From Dipteris shenzhenensis (lineage: Eukaryota > Polypodiophyta > Polypodiopsida > Gleicheniales), in assembly GCA_047967505.1 (NCBI GenBank), contig CM106538.1: DNA of 64,000 nucleotides. One strand, given 5' to 3'. The notes beneath the pieces were generated by a model. It ran no database searches. It saw nothing but the letters and a program-made list of their open reading frames with translations, and had not been told where the DNA came from. Both the position numbers and the translations under genes were made by a program. Of this stretch, positions 21,251 to 31,646 are shown piece after piece; the stretch's first letter is position 1; each line of letters starts with the position of its first letter.

Positions 21251-22094
21251 GAAATGTAGGCATTTAAAGGATGTCATGAGAGAGCTAGAAAAGTTATGTA
21301 CTGGTTGTCTATCAGTATTTCGGACTCTATGATTGTGCATATTCAGGATGCAAGTACGCCAAAGGAGGCATGGGATACTTTGGCAAAAATGTACAGCACA
21401 AATAAGCAAGACAGGAAAATGTAGCTCAAACAGGAGTTGCACAATGTGCAGAGAGAAAATTTGAGCATAAATGACTACCACATGAAGGTGAAGAAAATTG
21501 CAGATGCACTTGCTTCCATTGGGTTGCCAGTGGAAGATGATGATCTAGTTTTTGTGACCTTGAATGGTCTAGGAAAGGATTATGCACAGTTCTGGACATC
21601 CATTGCCGTCCGTGAAAAATTTCTTGATTTTGAAGAGTTGTTTGCTCTTCTAATTTCTGAAGAGCAGAGAAATGGGGGTGCATCTTCTTCAGGAGGAACT
21701 TCAAAAGAAACTATCTTCTAATCAAATGCTGGAAGAGGTAGAGGTAGAGGTAGAGGAGGCCGATCTGCAGGCCATGGTAGAAATCAGAATATGCAGCAAA
21801 CTCAAGAAAACCAGTCCTATGGAGGAGGACGTGGTAACTCTAGAGGCAGGGGGAACCAAAGAGGCCGTGGTGGATGGCAGAGAGGCCAAAATGCAAACAG
21901 CAATGTTGAATGCTACTACTATGGTAAAATGGGTCATATGGCTAAGGATTGCTACAAAAAGCAGAATGACATTATGAATGGAAAATTGCAGCAAGGCAAT
22001 TATGCATCTTCCAGTAGACAGGGTGATGACAGAAATGAGCATCTATTTATGGTGCAGCATATGACCAATTCTGTGACAAGTGCAGAAGAATGAA
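21251..22094 (+). pseudogene. gag: Co2 gag relic
   Basis: From the truncated start the capsid region reads RKVMYWLSISISDSMIVHIQ, then after a TAG (21421-21423) ENLSINDYHMKVKKIADALA and FVTLNGLGKDYAQFWTSIAV. A glycine/arginine-rich region follows, then CYYYGKMGHMAKDCYKK at about 21908. This zinc knuckle has Tyr in place of its second Cys; Co4 has the same change. A TAA after ETIF (21719-21721) and a TGA after SAEE (22092-22094) interrupt the frame. Confidence 0.8.
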
Positions 22095-25000
22095 ATGATG
22101 TGTGGTATGTTGACTCAGGTGTTTCAAACCACATGACAGGTCATGGAGAATGGATGCAGGATGCAAGGAAAATGGAAAAACCAGGATTTGTGGAGACTGG
22201 TGATGATACTGCACATCCTATTGTGCAGATTGGTAAAATTCCTTTGTCTATGCAGGATGGGAAAAGAAAATACTTGTCCGATGTATTTCATGTCCCGAAC
22301 ATCACCAAGAACCTGGTTTCCGTTGGTCAAATGGTTGAGTAGGGCTTGCAAGTCAGATTTAATCCTCATGGATGCTTTGTTGAGGATATGAAAAATAACG
22401 GTCGCTTGATAGCAAAAGGAAAGAAGAAGGGCAGGATGTTTACGTTGGATGTGGACATGCCTGAATTGAGTGCAGCAATGTTTGCACATGAGACTGGTGT
22501 AGTTGCAGATATTGATATTTGGCATAAATGCATTGGTTATGTTAATATACAACGACTTAAATCAATGCAAGCCCAAAATATTGTTGCAGGATTGCCTAAA
22601 TTCAAGGTTGTAGAAATGCATAAGGTTTGTGAAGCCTGTCAATTTGGAAAACAGGCAAGGAAACCATTTCCTAGGCATGTTCAAGAGAGTAAAAAGCCAT
22701 CGGAATTAATCCACTCTAATGTGTGGACTACTAAAGCTGCATCTATTGAGGCTGTCACTATTTTGTCACATTTATTGATGACTTCAGCAAAAAACTTTGG
22801 GTGTATTTTATGAAAAAGATAAGTGAAGTGTTTGGGCACTTCAAAGCTTTTAAAGCTATGGTTGAAAAAGAAACAGGCCTGAAAATAAAATGCCTAAGGT
22901 CAGATGAAGGGGGAGAGTACCTCTCAAATGAGTTTGCAAGGTTCCTGCAGGAGCATGGCATAAAGCAGCAATATTCATGCAGTCATACCCCACAGCAAAA
23001 TGGACTTGCAAAATGGAAAAACAGGCATATTGGAGAGGTATCTCGGGCCATGCTAAATGAAAAAGATCTACTAGATTATTATTGGGCTGAAGCAGTTGCT
23101 ATAGCAGTTTACATAATGAACAGGACTCCCACTGCAGCAATACATGGCATGATGCCAGAGGAGATGTATACTGGTAGAAAACCAGACATTTCTCATTTGA
23201 AAATTTTTGGTTGCATTGCCTATGTCCATGTGCCAGATGAGTTGAGGTCTAAGTTGGATCCAAAAGCTGAGAAGTGCATCTTTATTGGTTATTCTCTGCA
23301 GCAAAAAGGGTATAGATGCTATAACCCTTCTACTTGTAAGTTTACAGTGAGCAGAGATGTTGTTTTTGATGAGATGAGCAGCTGGTATAAACTAGTAAAT
23401 GTGATGATTGATGTAGATGCACAAAATGGTAATGCTGCACAAAATTCACAGCAGCAATCACAAAATATCAGTGGACCTGCAGTGTCCTCTAGTAGTGTTC
23501 ACATACTTTGTCATGGACAGGTAGATTGAGATAAGAAGAATCTCCTCAAAGCAATGCAGATAGTGGTACGCAGGTATCACGAAAAGGAAAAGAGAAGGTA
23601 GATCAACCCGTGTTTGATGTGAATGCAAGTCACTCTTATGTGGATGGTGAATCTAGTGGCTCAGAACAGAGCATTGATGATGAGTTAGGTATTCCTTCTG
23701 TTGTTACACCTGGAGTAAGGAAGACCAGGGATGTTTTGAGAGCACCTGGAAGTGAGCCTATTTTGCGTAGGTCTACTAGGGTTAGGTATCCTATGGATAG
23801 GCTGAAATATGATGGATTTACAGCCATTCACTATGCCTATATGGTCAAAGTGATACAGGAACTAGAACCCACTTCTTTTGAGCAAGCCATGGGAAATGAA
23901 AAATGGGAGAAAGCCATGGATGCCTTGGAAGAAAATGCTACATGGGAATTGGTGCCTTTGCCTAAAGACAAGAATGCAATTGGCTGTAAGTGGGTTTATA
24001 GATACAAGGCAAGATTAGTTGTCAAGGGGTATGCACAGACATATGGCATTGATTATGAAGAAACTTTCAATCCGGTTGCAAGGATGGCAACCGTAAGAGC
24101 AGCCATTGCTATGGCCGCATCAAAGGAATGGTCTTTACATTAGATGGATGTAAAGAATGCCTTCTTGCATGGTGATTTGCAAGAAGAGGTCTTTATGGAG
24201 CAGCCACCAGTTTATGTTCATGCTCTTCATCCTGAGTTTGTTTGCAGGTTGAAGAAAGCCTTGTATGGCTTGAAGCAAGCACCTAGAGCATGGTCTGACA
24301 AGATAGGATAGTATCTTGTCACTATTGGCTTTCAGATTTCCAAGGCAGATTTCTCACTCTATGTGAGAAATTCTCACTCTATGTGAGAAAAACAGAGAAA
24401 GGTATTATGCTGCTTGCCATTTATGTTGATGATTTGATCATCACAGGTGATAGTGATGAAGATATCCTTCATGTGAAAATGCTATTGAGGCAGAAGTTTG
24501 AGATGAAGGATTTGGGAGAGCTGCGTTATTTCTTGGGCATTGAGGTGATTAGATCACCAAGGTGGGATATAGCTCTTGCAGAGGCAGTATGGATTGGACA
24601 TGCTGTCCAAATATGGGATGACAGGCTGTAAGCCTATTTCACTTCCTTTGGAGCAGAATGTGAAGCTGAGCACAGATGCAGGTGAGCTTTTGGAAGACCC
24701 TACTATGTACAGACGCATAGTAGGAAGTTTGATTTATATGACTATTACCAGGCCAGATCTAAGCTATGCTATTGGATTGGTAAGTCAGTTTATGCAGGCT
24801 CCAAGGAAACCGCATTTGGATGTGGCTAGACACATACTCGGGTATGTGAACTCCACATTGCAGTATGGACTATTTTATGAGGCAGGGGTTGAGATACAGC
24901 TGCATGGATACACTGATGCTGATTGGGCTGGTAGTATTTTTGATAGACGATCTACCAGTGGATATGTGTTCTCTTTTGGGAGTGCTGCAGTCAATTGGAG

Positions 25001-25215
25001 CAGCAAGAAATAGCCTACAATTGCCTTGTCAAGCACAGAGGCTGAGTACAGGGGTATAGCAATGGCTGCATGTGAGGTAGCTTGGTTGCATAAGCTACTT
25101 TATGATATGCATCAGTCTACTGATGGGCCTATTGTCATTTATTGTGACAACATGAGCAGTATACACTTGGCAAATAACCCAGTCTTTCATGCTAGAACAA
25201 AGCAGATTGAGGTAA
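22095..25215 (+). pseudogene. pol: Co2 pol relic (protease, integrase, RT, RNase H)
   Basis: The protease shows WYVDSGVSNHMTGHGEW (DSG) at about 22102. The integrase zinc region IWHKCIGYVN...CEACQFGKQ is at 22515-22650, and the catalytic parts are SDEGGEY (about 22900) and NGLAKWKNRHIGE, where Lys stands for the usual catalytic Glu. RT has [13 protein letters not shown], with about 11 residues missing between VYR and YKAR, then [22 protein letters not shown] and IYVDDLIITGD at about 24420. RNase H shows YTDADWAGS, RRSTSGYVFS and SSTEAEYRGIAMAACEVAWL. Stops at 22339, 24140, 24308 and 25010 are TAG. The element is inactive. Confidence 0.85.
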
Positions 25216-26595
25216 CATGTCCTTTCTTAATTGCCATAGAGAGTGGAAGATTATAATTCACCAATATCACTAGCCATACACTATAAGAGGTGCATTTGAG
25301 ACCAAATGGGTTCACACCATTCATACCTGATCCAAGTCTCAAGTTCCTAGGTTCTTCCTTGAAGCTTGACCATGTGTTTTCAATATTCTTCCATGCAGGA
25401 GTGTCTATGGGAGATCACTTGTCATCGGTTGATCGATGAGAGGAATGCCATGAGATGATCTCTGCAATGGATTTGCACTTGAACATATGTTGGATGCAAG
25501 GGATTATGGGAAAATGTCGTAGAACCTTTCAAAGCACATACAAAGTTTTGAGATCTACTCTATATCTTGGCTTGCCACAAGTAGGACACTCGCAAGCCTC
25601 CTTATGTGCTCCACAAAACAGAATGCAATCATTGACGCATGCATGGATGTACTTGTAATCCAATCCTCCAAGAGATGTCACATAGCGCCTTGCCATATCT
25701 CTTGAGGTCGGTAATTTATTCTCCCTTGGAAGTATTTTAGATAATAGCATACACGTGAAGACCATAAATGAGAAAAATTATTCCAGTTGATCCATTAGCA
25801 TAATTCACCATGTTTGCAAAATAGAACACTTACTTGGGTAATGCATTAAAACTTGCATTGCTCCATCCATAAATGGTCTGCAAGTTTAGTAGGCACATAG
25901 AACAGAGAATGTGCACCCCTCAAATACTTGTGTCGATGCTGTAGTAAAAAGATTGTCCTGCTCCATGCTATCATCCCTACTTGAGGACTGATGGGCAAAT
26001 AAATCTCGCACCATATCATCGAACACCTCTTTCCTCTAGGGCCTCATGAGGTAATGGTGGAGGGATACTATCACCATCACTCCATGCATCCATAATGGTC
26101 CCTCTTGAAGATCCCGCCTCATAGTGCCGATGCTTCACCTCCTCACGAGGAGCATAGGGCAACATATGCGGGTGTGGCACTGCATCCTATATCAAACACT
26201 TGAACATCCATAGGTATCTCAATCAACCTCAATGCTTAAACACTTAGCATGGATATGGTCGCATTTCACTATATGTACTTTGAGATGTGATTGAGTGTAA
26301 TTCTATGTGCACAATACATGTTCCCTCCACATCGATCACACATACAATTGATTTTTTTGCTCCAACCACATTTCTCGATGGTGGAGATGGAGGGATTCAT
26401 CCTCACTGGAGGTGCTTGTTGAAGATGAAGAAATCCTAAAAATAATAACTCAAAATGAAAGTCCAAAATGTTAGTGAAGCAACAATTTGAAAAATTTACC
26501 CCAAAACTATGTAACATGTCTATCAGCACATCTGTACTGGGAAATACATCCATAGGTGTGTATAATATACAGTATAGATGCACCAATAGACACAT
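25216..26595 (-). pseudogene. CACTA (En/Spm) TNP2-type transposase relic
   Basis: The ORF 25765-25529 holds DYKYIHACVNDCILFCGAHK followed by CPTCGKPRYRVDLKTLYVL, the (H)ACPNDC...CPxCGxxRY signature of TNP2/Transposase_21. Downstream on the same strand the family block continues across frameshifts: RNLRLGSGMNGVNPFG and YSVWLVILVNYNLPLYM correspond to the conserved RNVRLGLASDGFNPFG...YSxWPV...YNLPP region. Upstream, at about 26340-26280, CDRCGGNMYCAHRITLNHIS may be the transposase-associated zinc region. The relic ends abruptly at 25216 where Co2 starts. Excision and integration by the DDE transposase is the family role; this copy is dead. Confidence 0.75.
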
Positions 26596-27117
26596 TTTTA
26601 GGCATGCTTTAATTGGTTTTTAAACCTACATGAACTTTATTTCCTTACTCTGCCTTGCATTCCTTTCAACTTGTATACCCATCTCCAACAGGAACTCATC
26701 TCCAAGCAGCTTACACCTCATCTCCAAGCATACAAATTCATCTCTAAGAATATAAGAGAAGAGGGTGAAGAAGGAAGCCACAAGAGAAGAAGGAGAAGAA
26801 GCTTTCAAGAGGAAGGAGAAGAAGCTTTTCATACCTCTATCCAATGTAACTCTCTTGTCATCAGCTGCTCCTCTCTCTCAATCTATGATGCTTCTTGTAC
26901 TTGTGGAAAGTTGTTTTCTTCAAATTCGTCCTTTGTCGCATGCAAGAAAGAATTTTTTTGGGATCTTTCATTCTAAGTGGGGGTCGGTCGGTCTGTCATC
27001 ATTATCCATTTTATTCGAGATTTTGTGACAGAGTGCATCTAATAGCGCACCAAACTATTTTTTGAACTGTGTACCCGCACCTATAGACATGCTGTTAGCC
27101 CCATGTATAGATAAATT
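26596..27117. other. Unassigned stretch
   Basis: A GAAGAAGGAGAAGAAGC-rich patch lies at 26760-26830; otherwise I recognise nothing. If the Co3 5' LTR keeps its original start, TGTTAGCCCCATG at 27091 would be a candidate terminus. Confidence 0.3.
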
Positions 27118-27344
27118 TTCCTTCTTTATCCCTTCTCCTTTTCCTTCTCCTTCCCATCTCCCTTCTCCTTCTCCTTCCATTCTCCCTTCTCCTTCTCCTT
27201 CTCCTTCTCCTTCCCATTCCATTTTCCCTTCTCCTTTTTCCCATTTTCTTTCTTCTTCTCCTTCTCCTTCTCCTTCCCTTTTCCTTTTCCTTCTTCCCAT
27301 ACTCATTCCTTCCTCTTCTCCTTCTCTTTCTCGATCCTTTCTTT
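27118..27344. repeat. (CCTTCT)n-like pyrimidine tract
   Basis: Degenerate TTCTCCTTCTCCTTCCC array on the plus strand. It lies where the 3' LTR of Co3 has about 66 bp of ordinary sequence, so it is either an expansion inside the Co3 5' LTR or foreign flank. Confidence 0.85.
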
Positions 27345-27818
27345 CTTGAGGAGAAGCCATGTGTGAGCCCAAGACATTGGATGTTGCATGTCAGATGAGG
27401 TCTATCAATGAGATTGTTGATGGTAGAAAGGTGATTGTTTGGGAGCCCCTTATTCTTGCTGGGGCCTGGGGGCCAACAGCCCCCTTGGTGGGAGTTCGAG
27501 GGCGCGGAAGCCCCCGAGGCAATGGTATAGGGAATATTCTTTGAATATTCCATGGATGACTAGTCGGTTGCACCGACTAGGTTGACTAGTCGGTTCCACC
27601 GACTACGTTGATCCGACTACCACCCTCATACCTATAAAGAGGCAACCTCCCCAGTCCATTGTATCAGATCAGTTTGGATCAGATCAGATCTTTCAGTAGC
27701 TAGTAGCTCTTCACCTAGTATTTGTCTAGATCACCATCTAAGCTCCACTATGGGAGCACACAAGTGGATGGAGCCATCATCTATACTACATCAGTATTGA
27801 AGGAAAATTTTATTCCTC
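27345..27818 (+). repeat. Co3 5' LTR, part 1 (resumes at 37509-37529)
   Basis: From GAGAAGCCATGTG to TATTCCTC this aligns with 61526-61971 in the 3' LTR. It carries an extra segment of about 47 bp at 27470-27517 (AACAGCCCCCTTGGTGGGAG...) and one fewer hairpin unit. The two LTRs are clearly more diverged than those of the inserted elements, in keeping with Co3 being the oldest. The Gy3 insertion follows 27818; the LTR continues with TCCTCTCCAGTTTGCTATGTA at 37509-37529, which the 3' LTR has uninterrupted at 61967-61988. Confidence 0.85.
27531..27640 (+). promoter_or_regulatory. Co3 5' LTR: stacked hairpins and TATA box
   Basis: Three inverted repeats precede a TATA box (CCTATAAAGA, 27631-27640). 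GGAATATTC-TTT-GAATATTCC lies at 27531-27551, and TAGTCGGT-NNN-ACCGACTA at 27561-27579 and 27587-27605, the last two in a tandem unit of 26 bp. The first hairpin also has the GAAnnTTC spacing of a heat-shock element, twice. A regulatory role is inference. Confidence 0.7.
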
Positions 27819-28285
27819 TGTTAAGGGCAAAAGCAGCAACAGCAAAGAGGAACTAGGGGGGGAGTCCTTAGATTATTATCATTAATACGTTGTATCTAGT
27901 TTATAGTGAGATATGAAAAGACGGAAGTTCTAGGACCAGGCGGAGAACTGACGAGGCACGGCAACCGTGAAGGAGTTATGTGTGCCGGTTAGATAAAAGA
28001 GAAGAGAGCGATCATTCAGGGGGCTCATTAATGAGGATCGGAGCAAGGATCAGTGTGATCAGAAGAGGAACATTGTTATGTATCAGAGAGTACGGTGTTG
28101 TACTGCTCGGAGAAGTGTAATACAGATATTCTATTGCATCTATCTTATTGTTTTATCATGAATGATTCTGTCGATCACTGTTCTACTCTATGAATTTTCA
28201 TACGCAGTTCTGAAGTTCGATTACGCATGTAAATCTGTCGCAGTAGTGCGTTTCGAGTTAGTCTTCAGAGTAGAGAGGGCTAACA
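27819..28285 (+). repeat. Gy3 5' LTR
   Basis: 467 bp with TG...CA ends. Compared with the 3' LTR it has substitutions in GAGAGCGATC, CTCATTAATG and GTAGTGCGTTTCG, and one copy rather than two of CACGGCAACCGT. AGATAAAAGAG near 27992 is a weak TATA candidate. Confidence 0.95.
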
Positions 28286-28286
28286 C

Positions 28287-28300
28287 TTTGGCGACCACGG
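28287..28300 (+). promoter_or_regulatory. Gy3 primer-binding site
   Basis: TTTGGCGACCACGG begins one base after the 5' LTR. It shares TTTGGCG with the Gy1 PBS and differs after it. I cannot assign the tRNA without a tRNA set for the species. Confidence 0.7.
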
Positions 28301-28391
28301 AAGATTTCCATGTTCGTCACGGTGGATACCCCGGAGAGGTTGGATGCTCCCCATCTGTAATACTCTGATTCCTCGGTGCGTGGACTAGCGC

Positions 28392-31300
28392 ATGAATGAC
28401 GCTGGGAGTGAGCCAGGGGGAACATCGCGCTCTCCGGCACGGCCTCGGGAGCCTGCAACTCCAGTATCGGCACGTACAACCCGCGAGGAACGGCATGACA
28501 GATATGTGGCTCAACGTGATCTTCTCTTCGGCTTCTTCACGGATAGTGAGAGTAGTAGCCGCTCTGACACACCTCCGCTGATCCCAGGAGAGGAAGGTCC
28601 AGTCGTTTCCGGTGTTCAGGAGGAAGGCGAATCCTCCGGACGCAGTAGCCCGTTCGATTTAACAAGTACTCCTCCGGAAGACGAAGCGTCACCGTTGCGG
28701 AATTCCCCACCACCGAGTCCCAGGAGACGGAGGGGTGGTGTGCCTGCAGGAAGCAGAGCCCCAGGTCCGTCACCAGATCCCGGTAGGGGAGGTGGAGGCG
28801 GTGGAGGCGGAGGCGGGGGTGGAGTTCCGGCGGTAAGTAGTGCGGCTATTCCACCACTGGTACCCAGGATGACGGTGAAGTACCCCAAGTTTTCGGGACG
28901 GGATAAGGAGGATGCGGATGCACATATACTGTCATTTGAGATGGCATGGATGGTGAATACGGCTCCACCAGTGCAGGCGACAGATCTTATGAAGATGGCG
29001 ACTTTCATCCCGACACTGCAGAAGCAGGCGGCAGTATGGATCGCGCAATATGGAGCTACCCATTTCGCCACGTTTGATCTACTGCGGGATGCTTTTTTGC
29101 TCCGGTTTCGGGAGGACAAGACCCGTGTTCATGTCCTGGACAAACTGGGGAAACTGGAACAGAAGAACCAAGAAGTGGAGGCGTATGCGGCCAGGTTTCG
29201 GTCGTTGATCCACTGCCTCGATGCAGCAACTACCCCGGCAGTCCCCATCCAAAATGCTTACTTCATGGAGGGGCTGAATAAAGGATTGAAAAGGTCCCTG
29301 GCATCGTTGGATCTGGAAGCTCTTTCATTGGAAGAAGTCGTCCAAGCAGCGGTGAGGGCGGAACAAGTTCTGTTTACTTCCAAGGGAAGGAAAGGAAAAG
29401 TGAAGTATGAGGAGGCTGAGGGAGACTCCGATACCGATAATGAGGAGGAGTCGGATCAGTCGGATGAGGAGGAGGACAAACGTTCCATGAGGCGGAAGGC
29501 TGGAAAAACGGCAGGGAAGTCATTTCCGGAAGGATCTGCTGCCGGAGCCAAAAGCCGGGATAGTGGAATAGGGTCCTCTTCAAAAGTTCGCAAGGATACT
29601 TGGTGTAATCGGTGCCGGAATGCAGGACACTTAGCAGAGGAATGCGGTTTGAATGAGCGGTGGTGTGCGATTTGCCAAACAGCGACGCATACCACGGAGA
29701 TCTGCCGCTATAACGCACGAATAGCCCCGACACCAGCGGTGGCGGCGGTAGTTGCGGCACCAGCCGCAGCACCAGCCGCGGTACCAGCCGCACTGGCGAA
29801 AAGACCTTGGCGGCCGAGAACGGCTGGAACAGGTGCAGATGAACTAGCAGGGGAACGGACGTTCCTATGTTTTTATTGCAATCAACCCGGACATCGAAAG
29901 GTAGATTGCGAATTATTCAAGCGCCACAAGGCGGAAAAGGAAGCAATCCGGGGATCCGGAGAAGGCAAGTCCACACCAGCAGTGAATGCGGTTCTGATTA
30001 TCGAATGCGATGATGCCAGTCAGCAACAGGATAGCAAGGAGCCTAGTCCGACGTCCGAAGAAGTACCGGAAGTACCGGCGGGTGTCCCTGTTGAAGGCAA
30101 AGTGGGAGGAAGTGCGAGCGGAGATGTGCTCGTGGTCACAAGATCCCAGGAAAAGGTGCGGGAATACAAGGCCCCGCAAGAGAAGGGGAGACCTACGGCG
30201 TTGGACTGGCAGGCACAACAAAAGGTGCGGTCGACGGTCGGTGAATGGGTCCAGAAAACCCCAACGGTGTTACCTAGGCCGAGCGCGGACAAGGCAGTCT
30301 CGGTGACGGAGAATGGTGCGAAGGTGGCAAGGCGCCTGCAAGGAGAGCAGCCAGAAGCGACTTGTCTACCTACCAGTCAGAAGGACAGCCTGATGACCGG
30401 CGAGGAGGGTGTTGAACCATATGATTTATGGCAGGATTTGCGGAAACAGCAAATACACATGACAATGGAGCAATTGTTAGCATTGGTACCCAATTTCCGG
30501 AGTTCTCTCATCAAACAATTGACGGAACCAGTCAGGGCGATGGAGTCGGAGATGGAAGCGGTAACAATGGAGGTGTCGTCAGACGGATCTGCAAAGCCTG
30601 AAGCGGAAGTACAGCCTCCTGTTTTTGACGAAGCGGTCCCGGTAATTTCCGTAACACTGGAGAACAGCCGTGTGGGAGGGGTGTTGCTGGACGGAGGGTC
30701 TGGGGTCAACATCCTGTCCGAACAAATGCTGGTGCCATTGGGTATCACAAAATGGGAATCAGCACCCTTCGCCGTTCGGATGGCAGACCAACGGAGAGTG
30801 CAGCCGTTAGGATTGCTCCGTGGATTGAAAATGGAGGTTTGCGGCGTGAAGTTCGAAATCGCTGCGGTGATTCTCCGGATGGAGGATATTAGCGGGTCAT
30901 ACCCGTTATTGCTCGGAAGACCGTGGTTGCGGCAGGCCCGTGTGAAACAAGACTGGCAATCAGACCGCATCACCATTCGGAAAGGAAAAAAGAAGCTGAA
31001 GCTCTCGGTACATACCAAACAAGGGCTGAGGACACCATTCCGACCGACGATGGCGGAAGGTATCCATATGATGGACGGGATGGGGGTCGAAGAGGAGGAT
31101 GATTGCTTCAGTAGGAATACGGAGCTGGTAAGCTTGTTCGAGGTCGATGTGGTTGCCGTTTTAAAGCAATATCAGCATCAGATTCCCTCGGCTACGCAGG
31201 AGTCATCCAGTTCCACGAAAGAACCAGTCGAAGGGAGTCTACCGGAAGGCACAGGAGACATGCCGGACGAAGCAGGAGTGGCGGAGGCGGAAAGAGTTTT

Positions 31301-31646
31301 CGAGCAGGAACTCCGTCGCTCGCGGAGGGTCAAAGAAGACGAGCTGCTGGATCTTAACCTCGGGACGGAGGAGGAGCCAAAGAACGTCCGTGTCAGTGCG
31401 AAGCTCGATAAAGGATTTCGGGGAAAATTGGAGACATTGCTGAAATCCTTCAAAGACGTGTTCGCCTGGGACTACACAGATTTGCTCGGCATCGATCCCA
31501 AATTCTATCAGCACAGGATCAATCTGCAGAAGGATGCGATACCGGTTCGGCAACAACGGTATAGAATGAACCCGAACTATGCCCAGAGAGAGGGTGAAGG
31601 AGGAGCTGGACAGGCTGCTAAAGGTCGGGTTTATCTATCCGGTTGA
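28392..31646 (+). CDS. gag-pro: Gy3 Gag-protease polyprotein, frame continuing to the start of RT
   Basis: 1084 codons from the ATG at 28392, the first good start after the PBS. Residues about 1-130 are Ser/Pro/Arg-rich, followed by a glycine run at about 133-145. The Retrotrans_gag capsid region (MTVKYPKFSGRDKEDADAHI, AAVWIAQYGATHFATFDLLR, VEAYAARFRSL) spans about 158-310, and an acidic patch follows at about 340-365. Knuckles are CNRCRNAGHLAEEC with WCAICQTATHTTEIC (about 403-435) and CFYCNQPGHRKVDC (about 492). The protease motif is LLDGGSGVNILS (about 765), with ILLGRP-like LLLGRPWL. The last 70 residues reach the RT entry (FAWDYTDLLGIDPKFYQHRI); then the frame is lost, and RT continues in the +1 frame. 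Confidence 0.9.
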   Translation: MNDAGSEPGGTSRSPARPREPATPVSARTTREERHDRYVAQRDLLFGFFTDSESSSRSDTPPLIPGEEGPVVSGVQEEGESSGRSSPFDLTSTPPEDEASPLRNSPPPSPRRRRGGVPAGSRAPGPSPDPGRGGGGGGGGGGGGVPAVSSAAIPPLVPRMTVKYPKFSGRDKEDADAHILSFEMAWMVNTAPPVQATDLMKMATFIPTLQKQAAVWIAQYGATHFATFDLLRDAFLLRFREDKTRVHVLDKLGKLEQKNQEVEAYAARFRSLIHCLDAATTPAVPIQNAYFMEGLNKGLKRSLASLDLEALSLEEVVQAAVRAEQVLFTSKGRKGKVKYEEAEGDSDTDNEEESDQSDEEEDKRSMRRKAGKTAGKSFPEGSAAGAKSRDSGIGSSSKVRKDTWCNRCRNAGHLAEECGLNERWCAICQTATHTTEICRYNARIAPTPAVAAVVAAPAAAPAAVPAALAKRPWRPRTAGTGADELAGERTFLCFYCNQPGHRKVDCELFKRHKAEKEAIRGSGEGKSTPAVNAVLIIECDDASQQQDSKEPSPTSEEVPEVPAGVPVEGKVGGSASGDVLVVTRSQEKVREYKAPQEKGRPTALDWQAQQKVRSTVGEWVQKTPTVLPRPSADKAVSVTENGAKVARRLQGEQPEATCLPTSQKDSLMTGEEGVEPYDLWQDLRKQQIHMTMEQLLALVPNFRSSLIKQLTEPVRAMESEMEAVTMEVSSDGSAKPEAEVQPPVFDEAVPVISVTLENSRVGGVLLDGGSGVNILSEQMLVPLGITKWESAPFAVRMADQRRVQPLGLLRGLKMEVCGVKFEIAAVILRMEDISGSYPLLLGRPWLRQARVKQDWQSDRITIRKGKKKLKLSVHTKQGLRTPFRPTMAEGIHMMDGMGVEEEDDCFSRNTELVSLFEVDVVAVLKQYQHQIPSATQESSSSTKEPVEGSLPEGTGDMPDEAGVAEAERVFEQELRRSRRVKEDELLDLNLGTEEEPKNVRVSAKLDKGFRGKLETLLKSFKDVFAWDYTDLLGIDPKFYQHRINLQKDAIPVRQQRYRMNPNYAQREGEGGAGQAAKGRVYLSG

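Larger units (their letters stand above)
21251..25215 (+). mobile_element. Co2: copia element truncated at both ends
   Basis: This is a colinear gag-protease-integrase-RT-RNase H relic of the same family as Co4 (21251-23520 matches Co4 in reverse orientation). It starts inside gag (the stretch homologous to AFKGWHERAKKVTYWLSI in Co4) and stops inside RNase H at KQIEV, where the CACTA relic begins. No LTR, PBS or PPT is present. Several CAG codons read TAG. A 20-bp tandem duplication of TTCTCACTCTATGTGAGAAA lies at 24352-24391. The continuous domain order shows it was once full length. Confidence 0.9.

Noticed and set aside
27055-27553. Arg/Glu/Gly- and Ser/Pro-rich frames
   Set aside because: Translations of the CCTTCT pyrimidine tract.
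27345-27818. Independent second element instead of the Co3 5' LTR
   Set aside because: It aligns with the Co3 3' LTR over its whole length, has the same orientation, and the order of the Co3 parts between them fits one element. A solo LTR of the same family remains a weaker alternative.
29374-31018. Minus-strand frames of 100-213 codons inside Gy3 gag-pro
   Set aside because: Shadows of the real frame in GC-rich coding DNA, without domains. An antisense extra ORF was considered, but the frames are short and lack a start context.
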